A DNA stretch of 64,000 nt from NCBI RefSeq assembly GCF_034555375.1, contig NZ_CP140706.1, positions 2,347,001-2,411,000 on the forward strand. Direction: 5' to 3'. Shown piece by piece: positions 42,957-51,651 of the stretch. Position numbers and translations under genes: made by a program. The DNA comes from Pseudomonas sp. B33.4. GTDB taxonomy: Bacteria > Pseudomonadota > Gammaproteobacteria > Pseudomonadales > Pseudomonadaceae. Each line of letters opens with the position of its first letter. Position 1 is the stretch's first letter. The notes beneath the pieces are model-generated. The model was given only the letters and a program-made list of their open reading frames with translations, was not told where the DNA came from and made no database searches.

Positions 42957-45900
42957 TTTGCTCTCTCGATTATAAATTGATCAAGTTGTTTTGATTCTAT
43001 TTGATTGCCGTCAATGGTTTTAAAACCTTTTGGGTCGACTTTTGTTTGCGAGACTATTCTTAGTCCTAGCTCTTCTATTTTTTTCAATGATTTTTTTATG
43101 TATTTGTTCGCGAATGCGCTGCCTGTAAGGGTGATTTGTCCATTGTCGGCTAATACCCTTAATATTTCTGGGTTTAAAGGGTCGTAACCGTATGGGTTAT
43201 CCATATTGATATGACTTTGCGATCCTGATTTTATACCCGATAAATCCGTTGCATTGCCAGCGTGTACGCCCGGAGCTTTAGGGTCAATATCGATATTGTA
43301 ATAGCCTTCAATCGGGTTCGTACCAGCACCAATATTTAAGGAACCATCAGCATTTGCGGGCTTGTCTAGGTAATTCCCAGTTTTGACAGGTGTGGCAGGT
43401 TTGGCCGAATCGCTACCCGGACACTGCTGAAGCCCAAGAGGATCCACCCAACCTGTAGGGTTTGATACGTACAGGTAATTATTCAACCCACCCGCAAGCT
43501 TGATCGGATCCGGTGTCAAAAACCGCCCGGTGCCTGGATTGTAGTAGCGGTGGCGGTTGTAATGTAACCCCGTCTCGGCGTCGAAATACTGGCCTTGAAA
43601 ACGCAACGGGTTATCGATTTCGCTGACGTCAAGTGCCACTAGGTTGCCATAAGCTCGGTATCTGGCCGACCACATGATCTCACCGCTGTAATCGGTTAGT
43701 TCCTGCGGTGTGCCGAGGTGGTCGAGTTGGTAGTAAAACGGGGTGGCTTTACGTGGGCCTTCGCCGTCGAGCATGGCCAACGGACGGAAGCTGCCCGGTT
43801 CATAGATGTAACTGCGGTAGCGGTTCTCGGCGCTTTCAGCGATCAAGCGTTCGCCTTGCCACAGGAATTCGGTGGTGTAGCCGTCGACGGTTTTCTCTAT
43901 TCGACGGCCGAAGGCATCGTACTTGTAGGTTGCTATGCTGCCGCCCGGCAGGCTGACGCCGATCAGACGATGCTGGCAGTCGTAGCGATATTCGGTGACG
44001 AGTTTCTGGCCGGCGCCACGACGTTCGCGGCTCAAATTACCGTAAGCGTCGTAATCATAATGGCGGTCGCCCTGCATCAGCAGGCGGTTGCCTTTGACGT
44101 TAGCCAAATTGGCTACGGGCAGGTCATTCTGACCGAGGAGGTTGCCTGCTGGATCGTGGGCGAAGCTTTCCGGTGTAGCACCACGCACACTGATCAGTCG
44201 ATCCAACGGGTCGTAGTGATAGCTGCGATTACCTTTGCGGGTGTCATCTACGCCGGCTAGGTTGCCATTCGCGTCGTAGTTGTAGCGTCGCTGGAACAGA
44301 TTTTTTTCGCGTTGGCTAACGCTATGCGCTTGCAGGCGACCTTGTTCGTCGTATTGGTATTGGCTTAGGAGCAAACCCTGTTGTCGCTGGTGTTCGCGAC
44401 CGGCGCTGAACTGGTGAGAGGTCAGGCGTGAGCCGTTCAGGTCGATGCTGCTCAGGCGTCCGCCGGGTAGATGACGGTAATCGAGTGTGCTGCCATCTGG
44501 AAGGCGGCAGTGGCTCAGTTGTCCGACGCTGTCGTATTCGTAACGTGTAGTGCCCCAGCCCTGGTGTTCGGTGATCAGGCGGTCCTGCACGTCGTATTCA
44601 TACGCGAGCGGCCAGTTACCGTCGTCGACGTTTACCAGGCGCCCCAATGCGTCGTAGCTGTAGTGGATTTCTTCGCCGTCTGGCAAGGTTTTGACCAGCA
44701 GACGTCCGGACGCATCGCGCTGGTATTCGCTGACCAGTTCACTGCCGTCATCGCCGAACTCGACTTTCTTCAGCAACTGGCCGTTGAGGTCGTACTCGTA
44801 GGCAGTGCGGCGACCGTCAAAACCAGTTTCCTGCTGGATCAGGCCATTCGAGTAGTAGTCGAGTTGGTAGCGTTCGCCGCGCTCGTTCTCGATTTCGGTG
44901 AGGTTGAGTTGCGAGTTGTCGTAGCGATAACGCAGTTGGCTGCCGTCAGGATTAATGCGGCGGCTGACCAGGTGCAGGTTGTCGGCGTACTCGTAACGAG
45001 TGATTCGCCCAAGCTCGTCGCGTTCGGCGGTGACGCGGCCATATGGGTTGTAGCTGAAGGCGCGGGTGGCGCCGCCGGGCAGGGTTACTTGGGTCAGACG
45101 ATCAGCAGCATCCCATTGGTATTGGGTAATAGCACCGAATTCATCCTGGCGGGTAATCTGCCGACCCAAAGCATCGTAGCGATACTTGCGTTGGCCGCCA
45201 TCGGGCAGGCGCTCTTCCAGCAGTTGGCCGAGATTGTTCCAGCCCAATTGATGGCGGCTACCATTGGGATGACGAATTTCCAGCAGTCGGCCCTGACGGT
45301 CATAGCTGTAGTGGGTTTCGTTGCCGTCCGGGTCGGTTTGTTGGGTGATGTCGCCCTGACGGTTGCGCTCGTATTTCCAGCGGGCTTTGCCGCGCTGGAC
45401 ATCAATGAGTTGACCGTTGAAATAGTTGTAACGGGTCGGCACACCTTCTGGCGGAATAACGGCGATCAAACGCCCAGCTTCGCTGTACTGATACTCGGTG
45501 ATCGCGCCCATCGGATCTTTTACGGCGATCAGACGTCCCTGATCGTCGTATGCATTTTGCGTTTCACCGCCGTCGGGCGCGGTCTCGCTGACCAGCCGCG
45601 CATTTTCGTCATGCACGTAGACCAGCTCACTGCCGTCGGCGTTGTTGACGGTCACCGAGCCTTTGTCGTCCCACTCGTAACGCGCTTCCATTTGCGCGTA
45701 ATTGGCCCAGTGGCGTATGCAGCGGGAGTGTTTACCTTCACGTTCCCATTCCCAGAAGAAACTGGCGCCGCCGGCCATTTGTCGTTCGAGGATGACATGC
45801 TGATCGTTGTATCGGTAATGCTCGGTTTCACCCGCCGCATTGGTAGAGGAAACCAGTTGATTGCGTGCGTTGTATTGGTAGGTGACGAGCGTTTGAATGG

Positions 45901-47803
45901 TCTGCCATGGATCCTGACGTTCACCGCGGTCGTTGTATTCCTGGCGTTGTTGCTGCTGATCGACGGCCACAATGTGTCGGTCGTCGTAACGCATTAGCAG
46001 GGCACGGCCTGCACCGTTATCGACGCGCTGGATACGGTCAACGAAGTCATAACTGATATGTAACCGGTTTTCGTAGGCGTCGCTGATCGTGGTGAGGCGA
46101 CCGGCTCGGAAATGGTAGAAGCGTGTTTTTGCCCCGGCCTGAGTCAGGACAAGTTCTCCGGGAGCATCGCCTAGATAAATCGCCGCTTGCGCCAGACTAT
46201 TGGTAATGGCGGGGCGCTGTTCAGTGGGCATCGGGAATCGGGTCTGCCGGTTCTCGTTGTCTGTCCACAGCACACCTTCATCATCGAGATGCAAACGATG
46301 GGAAAGCGAATGGCTCCAGCCATGGCCGAGACGGCTGTCGATCTCTACCGCACTGCTACGGTATAGGCGGGTCCACTCGAAGGGCAGCAAACCACCCATT
46401 TCACCATCGGTCAGCGTGAGTAATTCCTCACCGGTCACCATCGACACGGGTTCACCGTCTGAGCAGGTTTTGTCGACGCATTGGGCGGGTTTGTCGGCCG
46501 GGTTTTTCGATTGATCTGGCGCGTTGTCGACGTGTTCCACCTGTTCGACACGCGAGGCGGGCTCATCTTTTTTACGTGCTTGAATCTGCGCATCGGACTC
46601 CACTTTTCCGCCGCTGACCGGTGGCTTGTTTTTCGGTGCTGTCGCGGTTTCGGCAGGTTTGGGGGCCGCAATTTGCACATCCGCTTTACGTGCCGGATTG
46701 AATTTCGAATCGCCATTAAGCAACAAAGGTTTCGACGCTTCGGTGTGCGGTGTGGCCTTGGATTTGCTGACTTTCATCAGCATGCCGGTAAAGTCTTCGA
46801 TCAGTTTTATGACCTTGCCGCTGCTTTGCACCCCTTGGATTGCCTTTGTGCCCACTCGTACAGCCAGACCTAGGCCACCTGTCAGAACCACACCGACCAG
46901 AATGTTCACCAAGAACTCTGTGCTCATTTGCGCCAGCACTTCCGTGCAGGTTTGTGGCGGCAGCATCTTTATCCACGCCACGATGGCGGCGACGTAGACC
47001 CACATCAGTGGCTCATCACTGGCGATCAGCAAGGCCGTGTGGATGGCCTCTGCTGAGGCATCATAAATTTTCTTGATCTGCTCCTCAGTGAAAAACTTTT
47101 TCAGCTTTTCGTAGTTTTCGCGAGGGTGGGCGACGAGGTCGTAGAGGCTCTTGATATCGCCCCACAAACCCATGATCGCCTTCATGAAGCCTTCCCACGC
47201 GGCTTCCAGCTCCTGCAGGGCACGGCCGCCCAGTGATGCATCAGTGTGTGCCTGCCAAAGCGGCAAGAAACTTGTGCTCCACTCGGTTTGCAGCCAACCG
47301 CCGAGCTCACCGATCACACCTTGGTAGGAGTTGAACAGACTATCGATCTGAGCGGGCGTAGGATTAGGGAAGAACGTAATCTTGTATTGCTGATTGGGTG
47401 TAAGCCCGGAAACTTCCAGAATGCCGGTCGAGTCGATGGTTTTGTTGATGGTTGGACCGACTTCGTTCTTGCCAATAAAGCGGCCATCTACCACTGGTGT
47501 CAGACGGACCGGTGTATTACCGATCGGTACAAAACGTGCGGATTCGAAGCTGTGCACCAGTACGAGCTTGCCGTTCGCCGGGCAGTTGGCATAAAGGGTG
47601 TTTTCCTTTTTGCTGTCCTTGTCTGCAGTGCCGACTTCGTCTCCGACCTTGAACTGCTGCTCGGCGTCCAGAATGCCGCCATACCAGGCTTCAGCATGCT
47701 CACGGTAGTCTTTCAGACATTTCTTGAAGTCGGCAATGATTGCCTGAGCATCAGGTTGTTTTGCCGTGAGGCCACCAACGATCCCACCCATCAAAACGCT
47801 CAT
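42953..47803 (-). CDS. rhs: Rhs-family T6SS effector with C-terminal methyltransferase-like toxin domain
   Basis: The protein has 1616 residues. The first 350 lack a PAAR motif and hold hydrophobic stretches (about 265-285 and 300-320). A Pro/Lys-rich linker (about 350-440) leads to GEPVSMVTGEELLTL and the Rhs/YD-repeat cage (about 450-1440, many Y-D-x2-G-R-L units). The core ends with PTGWVDPLGL (DPLGL at 1454-1458), the autocleavage site. The 158-residue tail looks like a class I SAM-dependent methyltransferase: LNIGAGTNPIEGYYNIDID (motif I, acidic end of strand 2; 1489-1507), DNPYGYDP (1535-1542), then EILRVLADNG and ITLTGS. The stop overlaps the immunity gene and the start overlaps the DUF4123 gene. 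GC drops sharply right after DPLGL, a sign of tip exchange. Confidence 0.85.
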   Translation of the reverse strand: MSVLMGGIVGGLTAKQPDAQAIIADFKKCLKDYREHAEAWYGGILDAEQQFKVGDEVGTADKDSKKENTLYANCPANGKLVLVHSFESARFVPIGNTPVRLTPVVDGRFIGKNEVGPTINKTIDSTGILEVSGLTPNQQYKITFFPNPTPAQIDSLFNSYQGVIGELGGWLQTEWSTSFLPLWQAHTDASLGGRALQELEAAWEGFMKAIMGLWGDIKSLYDLVAHPRENYEKLKKFFTEEQIKKIYDASAEAIHTALLIASDEPLMWVYVAAIVAWIKMLPPQTCTEVLAQMSTEFLVNILVGVVLTGGLGLAVRVGTKAIQGVQSSGKVIKLIEDFTGMLMKVSKSKATPHTEASKPLLLNGDSKFNPARKADVQIAAPKPAETATAPKNKPPVSGGKVESDAQIQARKKDEPASRVEQVEHVDNAPDQSKNPADKPAQCVDKTCSDGEPVSMVTGEELLTLTDGEMGGLLPFEWTRLYRSSAVEIDSRLGHGWSHSLSHRLHLDDEGVLWTDNENRQTRFPMPTEQRPAITNSLAQAAIYLGDAPGELVLTQAGAKTRFYHFRAGRLTTISDAYENRLHISYDFVDRIQRVDNGAGRALLMRYDDRHIVAVDQQQQRQEYNDRGERQDPWQTIQTLVTYQYNARNQLVSSTNAAGETEHYRYNDQHVILERQMAGGASFFWEWEREGKHSRCIRHWANYAQMEARYEWDDKGSVTVNNADGSELVYVHDENARLVSETAPDGGETQNAYDDQGRLIAVKDPMGAITEYQYSEAGRLIAVIPPEGVPTRYNYFNGQLIDVQRGKARWKYERNRQGDITQQTDPDGNETHYSYDRQGRLLEIRHPNGSRHQLGWNNLGQLLEERLPDGGQRKYRYDALGRQITRQDEFGAITQYQWDAADRLTQVTLPGGATRAFSYNPYGRVTAERDELGRITRYEYADNLHLVSRRINPDGSQLRYRYDNSQLNLTEIENERGERYQLDYYSNGLIQQETGFDGRRTAYEYDLNGQLLKKVEFGDDGSELVSEYQRDASGRLLVKTLPDGEEIHYSYDALGRLVNVDDGNWPLAYEYDVQDRLITEHQGWGTTRYEYDSVGQLSHCRLPDGSTLDYRHLPGGRLSSIDLNGSRLTSHQFSAGREHQRQQGLLLSQYQYDEQGRLQAHSVSQREKNLFQRRYNYDANGNLAGVDDTRKGNRSYHYDPLDRLISVRGATPESFAHDPAGNLLGQNDLPVANLANVKGNRLLMQGDRHYDYDAYGNLSRERRGAGQKLVTEYRYDCQHRLIGVSLPGGSIATYKYDAFGRRIEKTVDGYTTEFLWQGERLIAESAENRYRSYIYEPGSFRPLAMLDGEGPRKATPFYYQLDHLGTPQELTDYSGEIMWSARYRAYGNLVALDVSEIDNPLRFQGQYFDAETGLHYNRHRYYNPGTGRFLTPDPIKLAGGLNNYLYVSNPTGWVDPLGLQQCPGSDSAKPATPVKTGNYLDKPANADGSLNIGAGTNPIEGYYNIDIDPKAPGVHAGNATDLSGIKSGSQSHINMDNPYGYDPLNPEILRVLADNGQITLTGSAFANKYIKKSLKKIEELGLRIVSQTKVDPKGFKTIDGNQIESKQLDQFIIERAK
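42956..43429 (-). other. Rhs C-terminal toxin module (class I methyltransferase-like)
   Basis: This is the coding part for the 158 residues after DPLGL. Expected Rossmann order can be followed: strand 1 SLNIGAG, strand 2 YYNIDID, strand 4 SHINMDNPYGY, helix LNPEILRVLADNG, strand 5 GQITLTGS, a helix with NKYIKKSLKKIEELG, and final strands near SQTKVDP and QFIIERAK. The pattern LN-x-G-x-G-x-x-PIEGY-x-N-x-D is that of known SAM methyltransferases of the Methyltransf_11-like group. Lower GC than the Rhs core. Confidence 0.7.
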
Positions 47804-48549
47804 ACAACCACCTCATTTTCCAGATGGGCTTTCAACAGCCCGGCAAAATTTTCTTCCGTGAGCGGCGTGCGCTTTACGAAACGCGCCACTTTTTGTTTCA
47901 GGTTTGATTCGGGGAACGAGAAGTACAGATCGGCATGTTCGTCCAACAACCACTGCATCATGTTGCCGATGACGGTCGACGGGTTTTCCGCCATCAACCC
48001 ATCCAACAACTCCTTCGGCACCTCCCACCACGGCCAATCTTTCACCTTCGGCACAACCCGCGTCCCAACCTCCAGCGCTTGCCCATTAATCAAATACCGC
48101 TCAAACATCGGCAGCACTTCCCCAGCCTTCTCCCCAAGCCCATGCAGAATCGGGTAGATATGCCGTCCATCCCAAAACCGGAAAAACACCTCGGTCCCGT
48201 CTGGCATCTTCACCTGAGTAAGGCTGCGCAGATGCTCGAACACTTCGTTCGGTTCCGAACGCGACACCGCCAGCCAGCCCCAATCGAGGGCATCGGTTTC
48301 AGCGTTCCACGGCAGGAACGCCGAGTTCGGTTTGAGCTCGGTGACGTAGGGCATCACCGGTTGCCAGGTGGAGTAGGGCGTGCCGCCCCATATCGGCAGG
48401 AGCTGGGCGGTAGGCTCGGTCAGGTAGAGATTTTTCAGCGCGTCGGAATCACTTGCCGCACTAATAACCAGATACAAACGCTCGCCAGTCTGCAACGGCT
48501 GTTGCGCCAGCCAATCCTTGGGCGTAATTCGATCAGATGGCACAGGCAC
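47800..48549 (-). CDS. DUF4123 T6SS effector adaptor/chaperone (Tap/TEC family)
   Basis: The 249-residue protein has the DUF4123 core: RLYLVISAASDSDALKNLY, WLAVSRSEPNEVFEHLRSLTQVKMPDGTEVFFRFWDGR and then YPILHGLGEKAGEVLPMF. The family loads cargo effectors on VgrG. Here it stands between vgrG and rhs, so the Rhs protein is its likely cargo. It starts with GTG at 48549, 17 bases inside the end of vgrG, and its stop overlaps the rhs start (ATGA), which suggests coupled translation. Confidence 0.88.
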   Translation of the reverse strand: MPVPSDRITPKDWLAQQPLQTGERLYLVISAASDSDALKNLYLTEPTAQLLPIWGGTPYSTWQPVMPYVTELKPNSAFLPWNAETDALDWGWLAVSRSEPNEVFEHLRSLTQVKMPDGTEVFFRFWDGRHIYPILHGLGEKAGEVLPMFERYLINGQALEVGTRVVPKVKDWPWWEVPKELLDGLMAENPSTVIGNMMQWLLDEHADLYFSFPESNLKQKVARFVKRTPLTEENFAGLLKAHLENEVVV

Positions 48550-50575
48550 CTGCCTTGCATTTTTCGCATTCTTCGCAGAACGGCGCGTTGCGTTTGAGGG
48601 TGTTGATCTGGGCCGGGGTCAGGACCTGACCGGCCTTGTCGGCGTCGGCCTGTTTCAGGATGCCGGGCATGAGCGGGGCAGCGCCCGTGCCGCTGCCGGG
48701 GCTGCCGCCGGAGTTCATGTTGATCACCGGGCCGCTCAGGGTGACGCCGCCGGCGTCGATCTTGATGAAGCTGCCGCCGCCGATCAGGGTCAGCTCGCTG
48801 CCGGCTTCCATCACCACTTTCATGCCGCTGCTGAGGTGGATTTCCTGGCCAGCGTCGATGAACTGGCCGGTGCCGATCTTGATGTGTTGGTTTACACCGA
48901 CGGTCAGGTGGTCGTTGGCGCGGGTTTCGACTTTGCGGTCGGCGTAGACGGTGTGGTGTTCTTCGGCCTTGAATTCCGTGTAGCTGTTCTTTTCGACGGT
49001 GTCGTGGCGTTCGTTGCCGACGCGGATTTTCTGGTCGTGCTCGATGTTTTCGTCCCAGTCGCGCTGGGCGTGCAGGTAGATCTGTTCCTGACCTTTTTTG
49101 TCTTCGATGCGCAGTTCGTTGTAGCCGCCACCGCCCATGGAGCTGAGGGTCTTGAAGGTGCTGCGGGTCTTGTTCGCCGGCAGCTCATACGGGACGGTGT
49201 TTTCCTTGTGGTACAGGCAGCCGCTGATCAACGGTTGATCGGGATCGCCTTCAAGGAAGGTGACCAGCACTTCCATGCCGATACGCGGGATGGCAATGCC
49301 GCCGTACTGGGCGCCGGCCCAGGCGCTGGAGACGCGCAGCCAGCAGCTGGTTTTGTCATCGGCCTGGCCTTCGCGGTCCCAATGGAATTGCACTTTGACG
49401 CGGCCGTATTCGTCGCAGTGGATCTCTTCACCCTTCGGGCCGGTGACCACAGCGCTCTGGCTGCCGAGGATGCGCGGTTTCGGGTGGCGCAGGGGCGGGC
49501 GGTTCGGCACGTCCCATGGGGTGGCCTGGAAGCGGTTGCGGTAGCCTTGGTGGAAATCGTCTTTGAGTGCGGTGGTGTCACTGGTCACCGACTCTTCGAG
49601 GACTTGCGGCTGTTTGCCTTCGTGGAGGACTTCGGTGAGCAGCCAGAGGTCATTCCATTTGGCTTTCGGGTGCGCGGTCAGCGCGAGGAAGTGGCCGCTG
49701 ACCAGCAACGGTTGATCACTCTTGCCTTCAGCCAACTGGAAGTCGCTGCGATGACGTTCGAGGGCGCGTTTGGCCAGGTGTTTGCCGCGCTCGCGGTCGA
49801 TGAAACGACCTGGGTAATCGTAGTCTTCAAGGTCGGGCAGGGCGTCGCCACGGTTTTCGCTTTCGAGAGTGATGCGTGGTTTTTCGAAGTCGTAATCGCG
49901 GCGGGTGGTGCGGCTGGTGCGGGTTTCCAGGCGCAGGTCGAAACGCTTGATCACCGGGTCGCTGGCGACCATGCCGGAGTCTTGCTGATAGGCCACAGGC
50001 TTGAGTTTCGGGAACACCGTCTGGTCATCGCCGAACACCAGTTTGTGCGCCGTCGCCGTGTGCTCGAAGTGGTAGTGGATACCTTCTTCTTCGCACAGGC
50101 GCTGGATGAAATGCAGGTCCGATTCATCGTATTGCACGCAGTAGATGCGCTCGGGATAAATCGAACCGGTCTTGAATTCGTAGGCGTTGCTTTGAATACC
50201 GTGCTCTTCGAGGACCATACCGATGATTTTCGGCACGCTGAGGTTCTGGAAGATTCGCTGGTTGACGCGATGCGCCAGGTAGGACAGTTGCGGGCGCAGG
50301 GTCACCGAATAACGGGTCAGGCGTTTGCCGGAATCGCCTTGCGCGGCGCGGTAGATCTGGCCGTGAATGCCGCTGCCGTCGGGCGACAGCTGCAGGAAGG
50401 CCGGTTTGTGCAGCAGGGTTTCGAGGTCCAGCGACGGCTGCTCACTGACCAGCTCCACCTCGAAGACAAAAGGCTGGCTGATGGCTTCCCGACCGGTGAG
50501 GGTAAACACCTGGAAATCGGCGGAAAGACCTTCGATGGTCAGGGCAAAATGGGTTTCATTGGCCGGCGCGAACAT
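48533..50575 (-). CDS. vgrG: VgrG (TssI) T6SS spike protein with Cys-rich tail
   Basis: The 680-residue protein starts MFAPANETHFALTIEG with GAGGA at -12 to -8; the frame continues upstream to 50620 but without a fitting RBS. It has the gp27-like N-terminal part (about 1-370, FVFEVELVSEQPSLDLETLLHKPAFLQL; YCVQYDESDLHFIQRLCEEEGIHYHF), the gp5 OB fold (DEYGRVKVQFHWDREG, SSAWAGAQYGGIAIPRIGMEVLVTFLEGDPDQPLI) and the beta-helix needle (about 500-640). The C-terminus ends in FCEECEKCKAGACAI, with four Cys. No evolved enzyme domain. It forms the tip that carries the effector via the adjacent DUF4123 protein. Confidence 0.93.
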   Translation of the reverse strand: MFAPANETHFALTIEGLSADFQVFTLTGREAISQPFVFEVELVSEQPSLDLETLLHKPAFLQLSPDGSGIHGQIYRAAQGDSGKRLTRYSVTLRPQLSYLAHRVNQRIFQNLSVPKIIGMVLEEHGIQSNAYEFKTGSIYPERIYCVQYDESDLHFIQRLCEEEGIHYHFEHTATAHKLVFGDDQTVFPKLKPVAYQQDSGMVASDPVIKRFDLRLETRTSRTTRRDYDFEKPRITLESENRGDALPDLEDYDYPGRFIDRERGKHLAKRALERHRSDFQLAEGKSDQPLLVSGHFLALTAHPKAKWNDLWLLTEVLHEGKQPQVLEESVTSDTTALKDDFHQGYRNRFQATPWDVPNRPPLRHPKPRILGSQSAVVTGPKGEEIHCDEYGRVKVQFHWDREGQADDKTSCWLRVSSAWAGAQYGGIAIPRIGMEVLVTFLEGDPDQPLISGCLYHKENTVPYELPANKTRSTFKTLSSMGGGGYNELRIEDKKGQEQIYLHAQRDWDENIEHDQKIRVGNERHDTVEKNSYTEFKAEEHHTVYADRKVETRANDHLTVGVNQHIKIGTGQFIDAGQEIHLSSGMKVVMEAGSELTLIGGGSFIKIDAGGVTLSGPVINMNSGGSPGSGTGAAPLMPGILKQADADKAGQVLTPAQINTLKRNAPFCEECEKCKAGACAI

Positions 50576-50705
50576 CCCTTGTTCCTCGTGCTGTACAGCG
50601 GCGTACGTCGACGACCGCAAAGCGGCTCAACTTACGCGAAATTCTGGAGGGCGAAAACAACATCGACCAGCAGAGCTGGCCGATGCTTGTAACGATCAGC
50701 CGTAA

Positions 50706-51221
50706 TTAAACGACTGGAGCACGCCAGTCATCGGAACCCGAAGTACCGGATACTTCGTGGGTCCAGGTGATTTTACGGTAGGTGAACTGCACTTCTTCCA
50801 AGTGGGTGAAGTGAGCGTTGCCTGGATCCTGGCAGTTGTGCATTTTGTTGTTGATGGCGACGATGATCGCGTCTTCCAGTTTGGTGGTGTAGTAGTGCTC
50901 TTGAGTACCTTGAGCAGAAGTACGGTACCACTGGATAACGATTTCGCTCATGCGCTCGCCGGAGGTCAGAGCAGCTTGCAGCAGTGGCGAAGCCTTGTCG
51001 TAGACCTTGGTGATCACAACTGGCTTGTGCACGCGCTGACCGGTTGGCTGACCGGACTGTGGGTCACGCGGGATGATCACGTCGTGGGTGAAAGCCTGAA
51101 CCATAACCTGGTCTTCGTGGCCTTCCTGGTAGGTGTTGCCTACGGAGTCAGCGGTGAAAGCGCCTGCAGTGATCAGGCCTTGTTTTTCGCCGGTAACCGA
51201 CATGTACGCTGGTGTTGCCAT
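50706..51221 (-). CDS. hcp: Hcp (TssD) T6SS tube protein
   Basis: The 171-residue protein starts MATPAYMSVTGEKQGLITAG and continues with the Hcp signature: EGHEDQVMVQAFTHDVIIPRDPQSGQPTGQRVHKPVVITKVYDKASPLL and LTSGERMSEIVIQWYRTSAQGTQEHYYTTKLEDAIIV split over two strands. A GGAGAG site precedes the ATG. It forms hexameric rings of the secretion tube and can chaperone small effectors. There are no T6SS core genes in the window, so this is an auxiliary hcp-vgrG island. The gene begins about 60 bases after a candidate sigma-54 promoter. Confidence 0.95.
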   Translation of the reverse strand: MATPAYMSVTGEKQGLITAGAFTADSVGNTYQEGHEDQVMVQAFTHDVIIPRDPQSGQPTGQRVHKPVVITKVYDKASPLLQAALTSGERMSEIVIQWYRTSAQGTQEHYYTTKLEDAIIVAINNKMHNCQDPGNAHFTHLEEVQFTYRKITWTHEVSGTSGSDDWRAPVV

Positions 51222-51291
51222 GGGGTGCTCTCCTTGCGGAATAATTTAAGGTGCCCGGGAGGCGAAATCGCCCGGTGGGTGCCTGACTGTT

Positions 51292-51307
51292 ATCAAGGAG
51301 CGTGCCA
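51292..51307 (-). promoter_or_regulatory. Candidate sigma-54 promoter of hcp
   Basis: On the minus strand TGGCACG (51307-51301), CTCC spacer, TTGAT (51296-51292). The -24 half is perfect; the -12 half has TTGA instead of TTGC. Predicted start of transcription is near 51281, about 60 bases before the hcp ATG. Confidence 0.65.
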
Positions 51308-51392
51308 ACAATTGTGGCAGCCATACGGGCCGGGGTGTTTGACTGATTTTTCCGGTGAACGTGCGAAATAGAGCGGCCATCCAAGGCAAAAG

Positions 51393-51514
51393 TGCGCAAG
51401 AAGTTGCGCAGTACTGCGCAACTTCTTGCGCACTTGGCTGCAGGCCTTGTACGACGTAGCTTTCAGCGGTTTTATCAGGCTTTTTTGCAAAACAAGTGCG
51501 CAACTTCTTGCGCA
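51393..51514. promoter_or_regulatory. Three palindromic sites TGCGCAA-N4-TTGCGCA upstream of hcp
   Basis: Three 18-base copies: 51393-51410 (spacer GAAG), 51415-51432 (CTTC) and 51497-51514 (CTTC). All arms are perfect. The first two are centred 22 bases apart, two helical turns; the third is 82 bases further. They begin about 86 bases upstream of the candidate -24 box, as enhancer sites of sigma-54 activators do. A bacterial enhancer-binding protein as ligand is inferred. Confidence 0.7.
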
Positions 51515-51561
51515 CAATGGCCACACGCCATCATTTGGTCGAGGCGGCAACTTAAAACTTT

Positions 51562-51649
51562 TAGATCAAAAGATCGCAGCCTGCGGCAGCTCCTACCTTT
51601 GGAATGCATTTCCCCTGTAGGAGCTGCCGAAGGCTGCGATCTTTTGATT
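51562..51649. repeat. REP pair (BIME), tail-to-tail
   Basis: A copy reading AGATCAAAAGATCGCAGCC then GGCAGCTCCTAC, a short spacer with GGAATGCATTTCC, and a facing copy starting CCTGTAGGAGCTGCC. It ends 2 bases before the hglS stop. Confidence 0.9.
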
Positions 51650-51651
51650 TT

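Noticed and set aside
44471..45997. A 508-codon plus-strand open frame opposite rhs
   Set aside because: Antisense shadow of the repetitive Rhs core; periodic hydrophobic composition follows from the YD repeats.
48518..50692. A 724-codon plus-strand open frame opposite vgrG
   Set aside because: It is the antisense shadow of vgrG, which has full family signatures; the plus product is Val/Ala/Phe-rich with no domain.
51393..51432. Intrinsic terminator formed by the facing TGCGCAA palindromes
   Set aside because: No T-run follows on either side, a third separate copy exists, and the position upstream of a sigma-54-like promoter fits activator sites better.
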